Assembly (NCBI GenBank): GCA_030681265.1
Contig: JAUXXD010000074.1
Location: forward strand, 1 to 46,351
Direction: 5' to 3'
Origin: Candidatus Didemnitutus sp.
GTDB taxonomy: Bacteria; Verrucomicrobiota; Verrucomicrobiia; Opitutales; Opitutaceae
Length of the DNA stretch: 46,351 nucleotides
Shown piece after piece: positions 25,499 to 33,494 of the stretch; the stretch's first letter is position 1, and every line of letters begins with the position of its first letter. The translations under genes were made by a program, and so were the position numbers. Under the pieces are notes generated by a model, which worked only from the letters and a program-made list of their open reading frames with translations, did not search any database and had not been told where the DNA came from.

Positions 25499-25860
25499 AG
25501 TGCTTCTCGTATTAGAATGAGGCGGGGGCGATGCAATGATTTTCTAGAGGGGAAATCACAATTCTCAGAGGGGAAATGTCGTCGGATTTCGATTGACGAA
25601 TGTTTTTCGCCCCCTCGCACGACCACGTGCGCGCGTCCAGCAACGGATAAATGGCCTGTCCACTCCCGCGCGCCTCCGGCCAATCCACACTTGCTCCACC
25701 CTCTCGCTAACGACACACTTCCCCTCGTCGAGTTGGTTGTTTGCATGACTTTTCTGCCACGCAAAGCTGCCTGCTGGGTGCCGTGTGCGCATCCGTGTCG
25801 ACGACTTGAATCCCGGCCCTCGGGAGCGAACAGAGGCATGTCACGCCACTCGCGCTCTCC
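25499..25860. other. Gene-free divergent promoter region with direct repeats
   Basis: 362 bp between the divergent SWIB and RRM genes with no supported open frame. It holds two copies of AGAGGGGAAAT (25546-25556 and 25567-25577), 21 bp apart, each preceded by TTCT. This places them on the same helix face 48-79 bp upstream of the SWIB start. The rest is presumably 5' leader of the RRM gene, which may be long as in cold-induced RNA-binding protein genes. I see no tRNA or clear riboswitch. Confidence 0.5.
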
Positions 25861-26274
25861 ATGGATAACAACAAGCTCTACGTCGGGAATCTTCCCTTCA
25901 CCAGCTCGGCCCAAGACCTCGAAGCCCTCTTCGCGGACGCCGGCACGGTTGGCGTGGTTGAAGTTGTCTTTGACAAATTCACCGGTCGCTCGCGCGGCTT
26001 CGCCTTCGTCACGATGGCCAATTCCGAAGAGGCGCAACACGCGGTGGACACACTCGACGGCTTCGAAATCGACGGGCGCAAAATCTCCGTGAGCGTCGCG
26101 CGTCCACGGGAAGAGCGTCCACCGCGCGGCGACCGCGGCCATGATCGTGGTGGCGGCGGGCGCGGGGGATTCGGTGGCGGCGGGCGCGGGGGGCCGCGGC
26201 GTTTCGGCGGTGGCAGTGGCGGCTTTCGCGGCGGCGACCGCGGTGGACGGCGCGATTACGACGAACGCGACTGA
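25861..26274 (+). CDS. RRM-type RNA-binding protein with Gly/Arg-rich tail
   Basis: 137 residues. Residues 4-80 form one RNA recognition motif: RNP2 is KLYVGNLPF and RNP1 is SRGFAFVTM. The C-terminal ~50 residues are RGG-type repeats rich in Gly, Arg and Asp, typical of the small glycine-rich RNA-binding proteins of cyanobacteria, Verrucomicrobiota and plants. These proteins usually bind single-stranded RNA and are often cold-induced as RNA chaperones. The long leader upstream would fit post-transcriptional control, which is inference. The gene is convergent with the HTTM gene, 13 bp away. Confidence 0.92.
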   Translation: MDNNKLYVGNLPFTSSAQDLEALFADAGTVGVVEVVFDKFTGRSRGFAFVTMANSEEAQHAVDTLDGFEIDGRKISVSVARPREERPPRGDRGHDRGGGGRGGFGGGGRGGPRRFGGGSGGFRGGDRGGRRDYDERD

Positions 26275-26287
26275 GCAACCCTGCCGT

Positions 26288-27553
26288 TTAGCGAGCGAGA
26301 AACCGTTGCGCCCACTCCGGCTCGGGCAACGGCGTCGGCCGGTAGGTGCCGAATAATTGGTAACGCGAAAGCGCGACCAATTTGTATGCCGCATCGCGCC
26401 ACGACGCGGGAAGCCATCGGCTCCAACCGAGCACGCGCCACAGCCCACCCATTTCGTCCGCGGCACCCAACACGCCCGCCGTGCGCAATCGATAGGCGTG
26501 CGCGGTCGGTTGCTGCCAATCAGGCACGAAAACGAGACTGTCGAAATCAGTCGTCGGCAAACCTTGCGCGCGCAAGTAGGCCTGCGCGGGCGCACCCTGC
26601 AACGGCGCGAAACGTAACCGTTGCGCCGCATCATCACGCACGAGTATGCGCACGATGAAATTGCACAGCCCGCACTCGCCGTCGTAGAGCAGCACCGGAT
26701 GCCGGGCATCGGAGCGCGCCGGCAACCACGCCGGATCGAACAGAAACAAATGCAACATCACCATGCCGAAGGTCAGGTCCGCGAAATCGACCATGAGAAT
26801 AATACCGAGATGCATGCCGAGCATCGCCACCCACGCCCACGCGCGTCCGCGCCAATGCAACGACAGCGGTAGAAATAATATCTCCAACGCGAGCACGGCC
26901 CACGTTTGCATCGCCACCGCCCAATCGGGCAGCGAGAGGAAAATATCGCGAAAAACTCCCGGCCGCGCGAGCGGGTTGTCCACCAAATGCCGCATCGCCG
27001 TGCCATCGACCCAACTCGGACTATCGAGCTTCACCAGCCCGCTGAACGTGTAACCCGCCGCCATTAAAAACCACGCACCCCAATAAACGCCCGCTGGGAA
27101 AAACCACTCCGACGGTCGCCGTCCCCGCGCTCCCGCCATCGAAAACGGTTCGCCCGGTGGCACCAACACACAGAGCAACAAAATCAACCCGACGTAGGGA
27201 ATCGACGGATTGCTGATAAGATTGTTGCGGTTGAACAGACACGCCCAACCAAACCACAACATCAACGCCACCCAGCGTCGCCATGCACCGAGCATGAACA
27301 ACACACTCAACAACGACAGCCCCGCGAGAAACGCGGTGACGAAGAACGGCGTGCCGCCCCACTCCGTCGCGAGCGGATTCGGAAACAGTCCGTGCGTCGG
27401 ATTCAACCGCGGATTGGCGAGCACGCCCGCGTTTGAAAAAATCTCCGCGCCCCACGGCAGCAAATAAAGGAAGTGTTGCAGCAGGTAGCCGCCGAACAGA
27501 ATCCGGAAGAGCGCGAACTGCGCAGGCGAAATGGCTTTGACGGCGTGGAGCAT
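26288..27553 (-). CDS. HTTM (gamma-carboxylase-like) membrane domain fused to DCC/DUF393 thiol domain
   Basis: 421 residues from the ATG at 27553, 8 bp after the upstream stop; a GTG at 27589 is in frame but would overlap that gene. Residues ~1-270 are a multi-span HTTM domain of the vitamin-K-dependent gamma-carboxylase-like superfamily (AISPAQFALFRILFGG, LFNRNNLISNPSIPYVGL and FSGLVKLDSPSWVDGTA). Residues ~280-400 are a DCC domain with the DGECGLC motif of a thioredoxin-like thiol oxidoreductase. The fusion pairs a membrane quinone-type enzyme with a thiol redox module. True carboxylation is not established for the bacterial relatives. The upstream 161-residue protein is probably a partner. 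Confidence 0.85.
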   Translation of the reverse strand: MLHAVKAISPAQFALFRILFGGYLLQHFLYLLPWGAEIFSNAGVLANPRLNPTHGLFPNPLATEWGGTPFFVTAFLAGLSLLSVLFMLGAWRRWVALMLWFGWACLFNRNNLISNPSIPYVGLILLLCVLVPPGEPFSMAGARGRRPSEWFFPAGVYWGAWFLMAAGYTFSGLVKLDSPSWVDGTAMRHLVDNPLARPGVFRDIFLSLPDWAVAMQTWAVLALEILFLPLSLHWRGRAWAWVAMLGMHLGIILMVDFADLTFGMVMLHLFLFDPAWLPARSDARHPVLLYDGECGLCNFIVRILVRDDAAQRLRFAPLQGAPAQAYLRAQGLPTTDFDSLVFVPDWQQPTAHAYRLRTAGVLGAADEMGGLWRVLGWSRWLPASWRDAAYKLVALSRYQLFGTYRPTPLPEPEWAQRFLAR

Positions 27554-27561
27554 GACGTCGG

Positions 27562-28047
27562 TTAAGAACACTCGGGGCGCAGCAGCCACCGGTCGTTGCG
27601 CCCGCGCGTGCGCGTGCGAATCTCGACCGCAAAATCGTGCGCGCTCTCCGGCAGACCGAATTCCACGCGCAACGGACCGGGCTTAGTAAAGGCGTAACAA
27701 AACACGGTGGACCACAGCTTTTCCGGAAACCGCGGCGCATAAGAAAGGGCCGCGCCGTAGACGTTGCGCCGATTGTAAGCACCCGCGAGTTGCGCGTAGA
27801 ATTCAGCCGTGATCGGCGTCGCGTGTGCGGTGCCGGTGGCGTCCCGCCAATGCAGCGTGAATTCCGACGCGAACGTTTCGAGGCCATCGACGTCGGAGAA
27901 AACTTTGGGAAACGGCGCGGCCGCCGTGGCGGCACCGAGGCCGCGGAGTTCGCGTGAGCCGATCAAATAGCCGAACATCGGCAGACAGCCGAGGAGCGTG
28001 AGGGCGAGAGCCAGTGTGTTGGCGAGCCGAGGCGAGGAGCGCGGCAT
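27562..28047 (-). CDS. Membrane-anchored protein of unknown function, partner of HTTM-DCC protein
   Basis: 161 residues. A hydrophobic N-terminal segment (TLALALTLLGCLPMFGYLIG) acts as an uncleaved anchor or signal. The remaining ~130 residues are predicted periplasmic, with a mixed beta pattern (FTLHWRDATGTAHATPITAEFYAQLAG and STVFCYAF). The gene ends 8 bp before the HTTM-DCC start, so the two are one operon. The promoter lies in the 90-bp gap shared with the divergent hydroxylase gene. No family recognised. Confidence 0.7.
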   Translation of the reverse strand: MPRSSPRLANTLALALTLLGCLPMFGYLIGSRELRGLGAATAAAPFPKVFSDVDGLETFASEFTLHWRDATGTAHATPITAEFYAQLAGAYNRRNVYGAALSYAPRFPEKLWSTVFCYAFTKPGPLRVEFGLPESAHDFAVEIRTRTRGRNDRWLLRPECS

Positions 28048-28137
28048 ACGTCGGCCAACTTGAGCAATACCGCGCAGGGCGGCAACACTCGCTTTTGGGC
28101 TTTTCGCTGGCCGTTACTTCGCCAACCTCACGCTCCG

Positions 28138-28977
28138 ATGCTGCCGTTGCTCATCGTTATCGCCCTCGCGCTCTTCGTGGCGGAACGACTCTGGCCGGCG
28201 CGTGAACAGCCGCGGGTGACGAATTGGTGGGCGCGGGTGATTTTCGTGAACACGATCCAACTCGGGATCATCATCCTCGCGGGTTATTCGTGGGACCGCT
28301 GGTTGCAGGAATCGTCGTTGCTTTCTCTGCGCGATCATTTGCCGGTCTTGGCGCAGGGCGTCGTGGCCTACGTGTTTTCGACCTTTGTCTACTATTGGTG
28401 GCATCGCTGGCGGCATGAGTCGGCGTGGTTCTGGCGCATTTGCCACCAACTCCACCATTCGCCGCGTCGCATCGAACTCGTCACGTCGTTCTACAAGCAT
28501 CCCGTCGAAATCACGATCAACTCGATGCTGAGTGCGGGCATCGTGTATCTGCTCCTCGGCTGCAGCGTGGAGGCGGGCGCGATCTACACGTTCCTCACGG
28601 CGGGTGCGGAATATTTCTACCACCTCAACCTGCGCACGCCGCACTGGGTGGGCTATTTCATCCAGCGCCCGGAGTCGCACCGTATTCATCACCAATACCA
28701 GCACCACACGCAGAATTTTGCGGATTTGCCGGTGTGGGACGCACTCTTCGGCACATTCCGCAACCCGCGTCCGCGCACCGAACCGTCGCACTGCGGCTAC
28801 GACGAGTGGCGCGAGGATCGTTTCGACGACATGCTTGCGTTTCGCGACGTAAACGCGACTGACGCGGAGACACGCACGCCGCTGCATCTGTTGCCGACAT
28901 GTATCGGTTGCAGCAAGCGTTGGGTCTGCACACAACACGCTGCACCGCCGCCGGGCGAATCGCCGTCGGCAAAGTAA
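28138..28977 (+). CDS. Fatty-acid hydroxylase / sterol desaturase superfamily protein
   Basis: 279 residues from the ATG at 28138; an upstream TTG at 28060 would lengthen it through sequence that overlaps the divergent promoter. Four or more spans. The diiron His clusters are present in order: WWHRWRHE (HxxxH), CHQLHHSPRR (HxxHH), and SHRIHHQYQHH (HxxHH) near the C terminus, with extra His in FYHLN. Such enzymes hydroxylate or desaturate lipids in the membrane with O2. The C terminus has a Cys cluster (PTCIGCSKRWVC) that could bind a metal, which is unusual for the family. Substrate unknown. Convergent with the mscS gene, 24 bp away. Confidence 0.85.
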   Translation: MLPLLIVIALALFVAERLWPAREQPRVTNWWARVIFVNTIQLGIIILAGYSWDRWLQESSLLSLRDHLPVLAQGVVAYVFSTFVYYWWHRWRHESAWFWRICHQLHHSPRRIELVTSFYKHPVEITINSMLSAGIVYLLLGCSVEAGAIYTFLTAGAEYFYHLNLRTPHWVGYFIQRPESHRIHHQYQHHTQNFADLPVWDALFGTFRNPRPRTEPSHCGYDEWREDRFDDMLAFRDVNATDAETRTPLHLLPTCIGCSKRWVCTQHAAPPPGESPSAK

Positions 28978-29001
28978 CCACCCTGCGCACGAGAGCCGCG
29001 C

Positions 29002-30270
29002 TTACGACTGCGGCTTCGGTGGCAGCGACGCCACGTGCAGCGTTTGCGTCGGGAAAGCAAACGACAGACCGCGTGACTCGACAGCGCGCATAAAGGCGAG
29101 ATTGAGTCGCTGGCGCAGGATCAATTGTTTCGCGAAATCCGGATCCTTCGCGACATAGACAATCCAGATGTCGAGCGAGGAGTTGTTGTAGTCGCGGAAG
29201 TAGCAATGCACCGTAGTCGGATCGACGTCGGCATCCGACTCGATCAGCCGCCGAATCTCGGCGACGAGCTCCTGCATCTGGTCGGCTGTCGTATCGTAGG
29301 TCAGACCGAGCGTCTGCTCGATGCGGCGGCCGTTGAAGCGGGAGAGATTGGTGATCGTTTCGCTGGCGACCGACTTGTTCGGGATAATGACGAGCGAGCG
29401 GTCGAGGGCGCGAATCTTGGTCGAGCGCAGCCCCATGTCCTCGACGGTGCCCACGGTCGAACCGATGCGCACGTTTTCGCCGATTTTGAACGGCTGATCC
29501 ACCGCCACGACGACGGAGCCGAAGATATTGGCAATGGTGTCCTGGGCCGCGAGGGCGAAGGCCAAACCGCCGATACCAAGACCGGCGAGAAACGCTTTCA
29601 CATCGGCGCCGAGACTTTGCGCGATCATCAACACACCGAAAATAAAGACGATCGTGATGAGCGATTTTTTGATCCACGGCATGAACGGCGCGAGGCTCAT
29701 CTGCTTGGCCTTCGCCATTTCCTGCAGGTGATCGAGGACGGTGTTGAACGTGCGCAGGAAGCCCCAGAACACGACGAAGGAAAACGCCATCGTGTAAACG
29801 TAGCCGAGCGTCTCGTCTGCAGAGGCGGAGAGCTTGAGCACTTTGATCGAAGCCACGGTGCCAACGACCACGATCAAGGCCTTCACCGGATTTTCGAGCG
29901 CGGGAAATAGTTTATCGTCGAGCGTTGTTTCGGTGCGCGCCGCGAGCTTGCGAAAGTAGCCGAAGATCAGCGTGGTGACGATGCGGCGCAGCACGTAGGC
30001 GATCAACGTGATCAGCAGCGCGATGATGTAATGCGTCGCGGTGTTGCCACTGGAACGGATGTCGAAGAGTTCAAGAATCAGATCCACCATGTGCTCGAGG
30101 AAATCCGGCGTGCGCGGCTGCGCGTGACCCGAAGCAACCGCTGCGGCCGCGAAGGTCGTATTTTGTTGTCCATCAGCGGTCACGCCGCTGTCGGCGGCCT
30201 CTTGCCCCCAAGCGGTGGCGACGAGCGCAAAAACGAACGAAAGTAAAAAGAGGGCTCGGTGGTAGTTCAT
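29002..30270 (-). CDS. MscS-family mechanosensitive ion channel
   Basis: 422 residues from the ATG at 30270, which begins a signal peptide (cleavage near ATAWGQ); the reading frame extends upstream but looks non-coding. About four spans precede the pore helix, which reads LAGLGIGGLAFALAAQDTIANIFGS and is a textbook MscS TM3. The cytoplasmic beta domain (VEDMGLRSTKIRALDRSLVI and IPNKSVASETITNLSR) follows. The protein opens on membrane tension and releases osmolytes after hypo-osmotic shock. The periplasmic N-terminal domain of ~80 residues is variable in this family. The gene is monocistronic and convergent with the hydroxylase gene. Confidence 0.92.
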   Translation of the reverse strand: MNYHRALFLLSFVFALVATAWGQEAADSGVTADGQQNTTFAAAAVASGHAQPRTPDFLEHMVDLILELFDIRSSGNTATHYIIALLITLIAYVLRRIVTTLIFGYFRKLAARTETTLDDKLFPALENPVKALIVVVGTVASIKVLKLSASADETLGYVYTMAFSFVVFWGFLRTFNTVLDHLQEMAKAKQMSLAPFMPWIKKSLITIVFIFGVLMIAQSLGADVKAFLAGLGIGGLAFALAAQDTIANIFGSVVVAVDQPFKIGENVRIGSTVGTVEDMGLRSTKIRALDRSLVIIPNKSVASETITNLSRFNGRRIEQTLGLTYDTTADQMQELVAEIRRLIESDADVDPTTVHCYFRDYNNSSLDIWIVYVAKDPDFAKQLILRQRLNLAFMRAVESRGLSFAFPTQTLHVASLPPKPQS

Positions 30271-30564
30271 CGCAGTCTCCAACCTACAAAGCCGCTCCCG
30301 CCGTATGTCAAAGATATAGCCGAAGCCGGATAAATCGTCTTTTCCCCGCTTGCTCATGAACGCGATGCCCCGCCACACTTCGCACCCCAATGATTCTCGT
30401 TTTTGCCCTATCCAACTTAGTGCCGCAGCGGGTTTGGAGCCGTGTGACAATTCCACTCCGGCCTGTCGGCGCGGTGTTCGGTATCGTGCCTTCCCCTGCC
30501 ATCATCACGTCGGTGCCCCACGCCGCGCCGCCCCAGCCCGCGTAAATCAGCCGCGCTCCACGTC

Positions 30565-31530
30565 ATGGATACCAGCATACTCCTCGGCAATTTCCTCAGC
30601 CCGCCCATTTTGTTTTTCCTGCTCGGGATCGCGGCCACGTTGCTCCGCAGCGATCTTGAACTGCCGCAACCGTTGCCCAAGGTTTTCTCGCTCTACCTGT
30701 TGTTCGCGATCGGCTTTCGCGGTGGCGTCGAACTTTCACACAGCGGTCTGAGTAACGGCGTCATGCTTACGATGGGCGCCGCGATGCTGATGGCATTCGG
30801 CGTGCCGCTGTTTGCCTTTTTGATTCTGCGGCTGCGGCTCGACACCGCCAATGCCGCCGCCATCGCCGCCACATACGGTTCGATCAGCGCCGTCACGTTC
30901 ATTACCGCCGCCGCATTTCTCGATTCTTCCGGCGTCACTTATTCGGGACACATGATTGCCGCGATGGCCTTGATGGAATCGCCCGCGATCATCGTCGGTG
31001 TGCTGCTCGCCCGCTTGCTCGCGCCGAAGGACGGCGGCACCACCTCGTGGCCGCAAATCACCCGCGACGCCGTGCTCAACGGCTCGGTGTTTCTTCTGAT
31101 CGGCGCACTCGTGATCGGCGCGCTCACCGGCGAAAAAGGCGGCGTGATGCTCAAGCCGTTCACGCACGATCTCTTCGCGGGAGTGCTCGCGCTTTTCCTG
31201 CTCGATATGGGATTGGTCGCCGCGCGCCGCCTCGGCCAATTGCGGACCGTTGGCGTGTTCTGCGTCAGTTTCGCTCTGCTGCTGCCCTTCGTCAATGCGG
31301 CCCTCGGCCTCGCACTGGCGCGGTTCTGTGCGCTCAGCCCCGGTGATGCGTTTCTCTTCGTCATCCTCTCCGCCAGCGCGTCCTACATCGCCGTGCCCGC
31401 CGCGATGCGCCTCGCCGTGCCAGAGGCCAATCCCAGCCTCTACGTCACGATGTCGCTGGCCGTCACTTTTCCCCTTAACCTCATTGTCGGCATTCCGCTC
31501 TATTGGTGGGCGGTCAACGCCGTCGCCTGA
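30565..31530 (+). CDS. sbtA: SbtA-family sodium-dependent bicarbonate transporter
   Basis: 321 residues, about ten spans in two inverted halves. Signatures of the family (formerly DUF897) are SPPILFFLLGIAATLLRSDLELP at the start, LYLLFAIGFRGGVEL, ATYGSISAVTFITA and ASASYIAVPAAMRLAVPEANP near the end. In cyanobacteria SbtA imports bicarbonate with sodium and is gated by the PII-like SbtB. The next gene, 2 bp downstream, is a PII-like protein, so the pair matches that arrangement. No carboxysome or RuBisCO genes are visible here. The role may be anaplerotic bicarbonate supply. Family assignment is strong; substrate is inferred from family. Confidence 0.88.
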   Translation: MDTSILLGNFLSPPILFFLLGIAATLLRSDLELPQPLPKVFSLYLLFAIGFRGGVELSHSGLSNGVMLTMGAAMLMAFGVPLFAFLILRLRLDTANAAAIAATYGSISAVTFITAAAFLDSSGVTYSGHMIAAMALMESPAIIVGVLLARLLAPKDGGTTSWPQITRDAVLNGSVFLLIGALVIGALTGEKGGVMLKPFTHDLFAGVLALFLLDMGLVAARRLGQLRTVGVFCVSFALLLPFVNAALGLALARFCALSPGDAFLFVILSASASYIAVPAAMRLAVPEANPSLYVTMSLAVTFPLNLIVGIPLYWWAVNAVA

Positions 31531-31532
31531 CC

Positions 31533-31823
31533 ATGGAAGCCATCAAACGAGTCGAAATCATCGTCGCGCAGTTTGACCTGCCGCGCCTCAAGCGACAGCT
31601 CGACACACTCAAGCTGAACTACTCCGTCTTCCACCACGTCACCGGTAAAGGCGACCGCGGCCCGCGCGACGACGACGAAGTGAGCGGCGTCTTCGGCAAC
31701 GTCTGTGTGCTCTGCGCCTGTCGACCCGCGCAGGTTACCGCGCTCGTCGAGGTGGTCCGCCCGATTCTCAAACGCAGCGGCGGCCTCTGCATCGTCTCCG
31801 ACGCGCAAGGTGTGATCCACTGA
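31533..31823 (+). CDS. sbtB: PII-like regulator (SbtB-type)
   Basis: 96 residues from the ATG at 31533, 2 bp after the sbtA stop, so translation is coupled. It has the ferredoxin-like PII outline: EAIKRVEIIVAQFDLPRLKRQL for the first strand and helix, a flexible middle loop (HVTGKGDRGPRDDD), then FGNVCVLCACRPAQVTALVE and a C-terminal VSDAQGVIH. The loop is highly charged, as expected for a T-loop that binds the transporter. SbtB proteins bind cAMP, AMP or ATP and close SbtA; which ligand applies here is not determinable. The CxxCxC near residue 58-63 is worth noting as a possible redox element. Confidence 0.82.
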   Translation: MEAIKRVEIIVAQFDLPRLKRQLDTLKLNYSVFHHVTGKGDRGPRDDDEVSGVFGNVCVLCACRPAQVTALVEVVRPILKRSGGLCIVSDAQGVIH

Positions 31824-31835
31824 ATCCGGGGTGCG

Positions 31836-32465
31836 TTACGGTTTGATCGCCGCCGCACAGACTTCGGCGACATCCGCCAGATCGTAGAGCACGGGCACCA
31901 ACGACTCGAGTCGCGCCACGTGGCGTTCACTCGAAAAGCTGCCCCGCTCCGCGTAACTCACCCAGCCATCCTCCAGCTTAAAATCTTCCGTCGCTCCTGC
32001 GGCGCGCGCCGCCATTAACTTCGCGCGAATCGGCGCGACCAACGCCACTCCGAAATAATCCGGCTCGCTCGTGCGCACGAACCAGGCGTCGTCAAACGCG
32101 CGATCGCCCACGGTGATCTCCTTCGCGCCAAACCATTCCGCCACGCGCGTGCCGAAGCCCTGCCGTTGCAGATTGAATTTCATCTCGCCCACATCCTTCG
32201 CGCGCACGCCTACCGCCACCCAATGACGCCGCGATTTGCCCGAGCCGGTGGTGAAGGACCAGAAACGCACGTCCTTGCCGAGTCGCTGGCCACGCACTTC
32301 AAATTGCGTGCCCACCCACGATTTTTCGGTCGCGCCCACTTCCAGTCCAAGCCGCTGGGCGAGGCTGGTGAGATTTGCCCTGCGTTTTTTTCGATCATGC
32401 TGAATCGCCCAAAGCACAAGTGCGATGACGCCCCCGCCGCTCACCAGAAAAATCAGTGGCTCCAT
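31836..32465 (-). CDS. Single-span membrane protein of unknown function
   Basis: 209 residues from the ATG at 32465. One N-terminal span (LIFLVSGGGVIALVLWAI) is followed by a basic stretch (HDRKKRRANLTSLAQRL), giving a cytoplasmic soluble domain of ~180 residues with alternating strands (FEVRGQRLGKDVRFWSFTTG and HWVAVGVRAKD). No known motif is visible. Convergent with the sbtB gene, 12 bp apart, and followed upstream by the Hsp20 pair. The regular hydrophobicity and a well-placed ATG support a real gene. Function unknown. Confidence 0.75.
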   Translation of the reverse strand: MEPLIFLVSGGGVIALVLWAIQHDRKKRRANLTSLAQRLGLEVGATEKSWVGTQFEVRGQRLGKDVRFWSFTTGSGKSRRHWVAVGVRAKDVGEMKFNLQRQGFGTRVAEWFGAKEITVGDRAFDDAWFVRTSEPDYFGVALVAPIRAKLMAARAAGATEDFKLEDGWVSYAERGSFSSERHVARLESLVPVLYDLADVAEVCAAAIKP

Positions 32466-32626
32466 GACCGGTAAGCAAAGCCGGCGCGGGCCGGTGCGCC
32501 AGTGCGATTTTTCCGCGCCAACCAAAACCGCCGGATCCGCTGAGCGGACGCCGACGGTTCCCGCCCACGCAACGCGCGGCGGATTTTACCCCTGAGTTAT
32601 ACCCCTGAAAAGGCGGGGTGGTTTTG

Positions 32627-33034
32627 TTACTCGATGACGATCTTGCGCGGTTTCACGGCTTCGGTTTTCGGCAGCGTAATACGCAACACACCGTCCTTGA
32701 GTTCGGCGCGGATGCGATCCGTATCGACCGAGTTGTCGTGTTCCAGCGTGAGCGCGAACGGCGCATTGACCGACTCGCGATAAAGCTGCGTCCAACCTTC
32801 CGGTTGCATCCACGCACGGTGGCCGCGAATCGAGAGCAGACCCTCTTCGACGCTGAGATCAAGGCCCTCCTTGGTCACGCCCGGCAGGTGCACGGTAAGC
32901 GCCCAGGCCTCGGTGGTTTCGTTGAGATCATACAACGGCTTGACGGTGTATTCCGGTTCGCGCGTGGCGGTGTTGCTCGCGCGCGGTTCGGACGTGCGCA
33001 CGAGACGGGGAACGAGTGAGTTGAAGAGTTTCAT
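32627..33034 (-). CDS. Small heat-shock protein Hsp20
   Basis: 135 residues. The alpha-crystallin domain runs from about residue 35 to 130: VHLPGVTKEGLDLSVEEGLL carries the first conserved block, and LKDGVLRITLPK is the A-x-x-x-G-V-L consensus. The C-terminal anchoring IxI motif is present as IVIE. These ATP-independent chaperones hold unfolding proteins. The gene follows a second hsp20 gene by 28 bp, and both share a CCAACAGGAG leader. The two proteins are only moderately similar, so heteromeric assemblies are possible. Confidence 0.92.
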   Translation of the reverse strand: MKLFNSLVPRLVRTSEPRASNTATREPEYTVKPLYDLNETTEAWALTVHLPGVTKEGLDLSVEEGLLSIRGHRAWMQPEGWTQLYRESVNAPFALTLEHDNSVDTDRIRAELKDGVLRITLPKTEAVKPRKIVIE

Positions 33035-33062
33035 GAGTGGGCTCCTGTTGGTTGACGGTTAA

Positions 33063-33494
33063 TTACGAGACGGAGATCGCGATCTTGCGCGGCTTGGCCT
33101 GTTCCTGTTTCGGCAATGTGACAGTAAGCACGCCGTGCTCGAGCGTCGCGCTGACCCTGTCGGCTTGCACGGCCTCGGGGATGACGATCGAGCGCGTGTA
33201 GTTGAACGACTGCTCGTCGGTTTTCCGCGTGGCGTTGAGGCTGAGGTAGCCGTCAACCATCTCGAGGCTGATCGCGTCGCGGTTCACGCCCGGGAGCTCC
33301 GCGCGGACATAAACGTTGTCCTTGTCCTCGTAGAGATCGACGGGAAAGCGCGGTGCCGACGGCGTCGCGATGTCCGCCAAAGCAGACTCGAAGAGATGAT
33401 TAATTTCCGACTCCAAGCCGGACCATGAGTTTTGGAAAGCGGGCCCCCGAAAGAGGCTCACGCGAGGGTTAGTGTAACGGATGAGACGATTCAT
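33063..33494 (-). CDS. Small heat-shock protein Hsp20
   Basis: 143 residues, first gene of the hsp20 pair. The alpha-crystallin domain spans ~45-140, with VRAELPGVNRDAISLEMVDGYL and LEHGVLTVTLPK, and ends with IAISVS (IxI anchor). The N terminus (IRYTNPRVSLFRG, then ESEINHLFE) is the variable oligomerisation arm. A very good ribosome-binding site, AGGAGG at 33505-33510, lies 10 bases before the ATG, the strongest seen in the window. High heat-induced translation is expected. No CIRCE or clear sigma-32 promoter is visible upstream. Confidence 0.93.
   Translation of the reverse strand: MNRLIRYTNPRVSLFRGPAFQNSWSGLESEINHLFESALADIATPSAPRFPVDLYEDKDNVYVRAELPGVNRDAISLEMVDGYLSLNATRKTDEQSFNYTRSIVIPEAVQADRVSATLEHGVLTVTLPKQEQAKPRKIAISVS

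Noticed and set aside
25387-26709. 440-codon minus-strand open frame across SWIB, the intergenic region and RRM
   Set aside because: It is out of frame with the SWIB gene and antisense to the RRM gene; no motif or start signal.
32587-32608. Direct repeat TACCCCTGA x2 downstream of hsp20
   Set aside because: Two 9-bp copies after the gene with no further structure; too short to call a feature.
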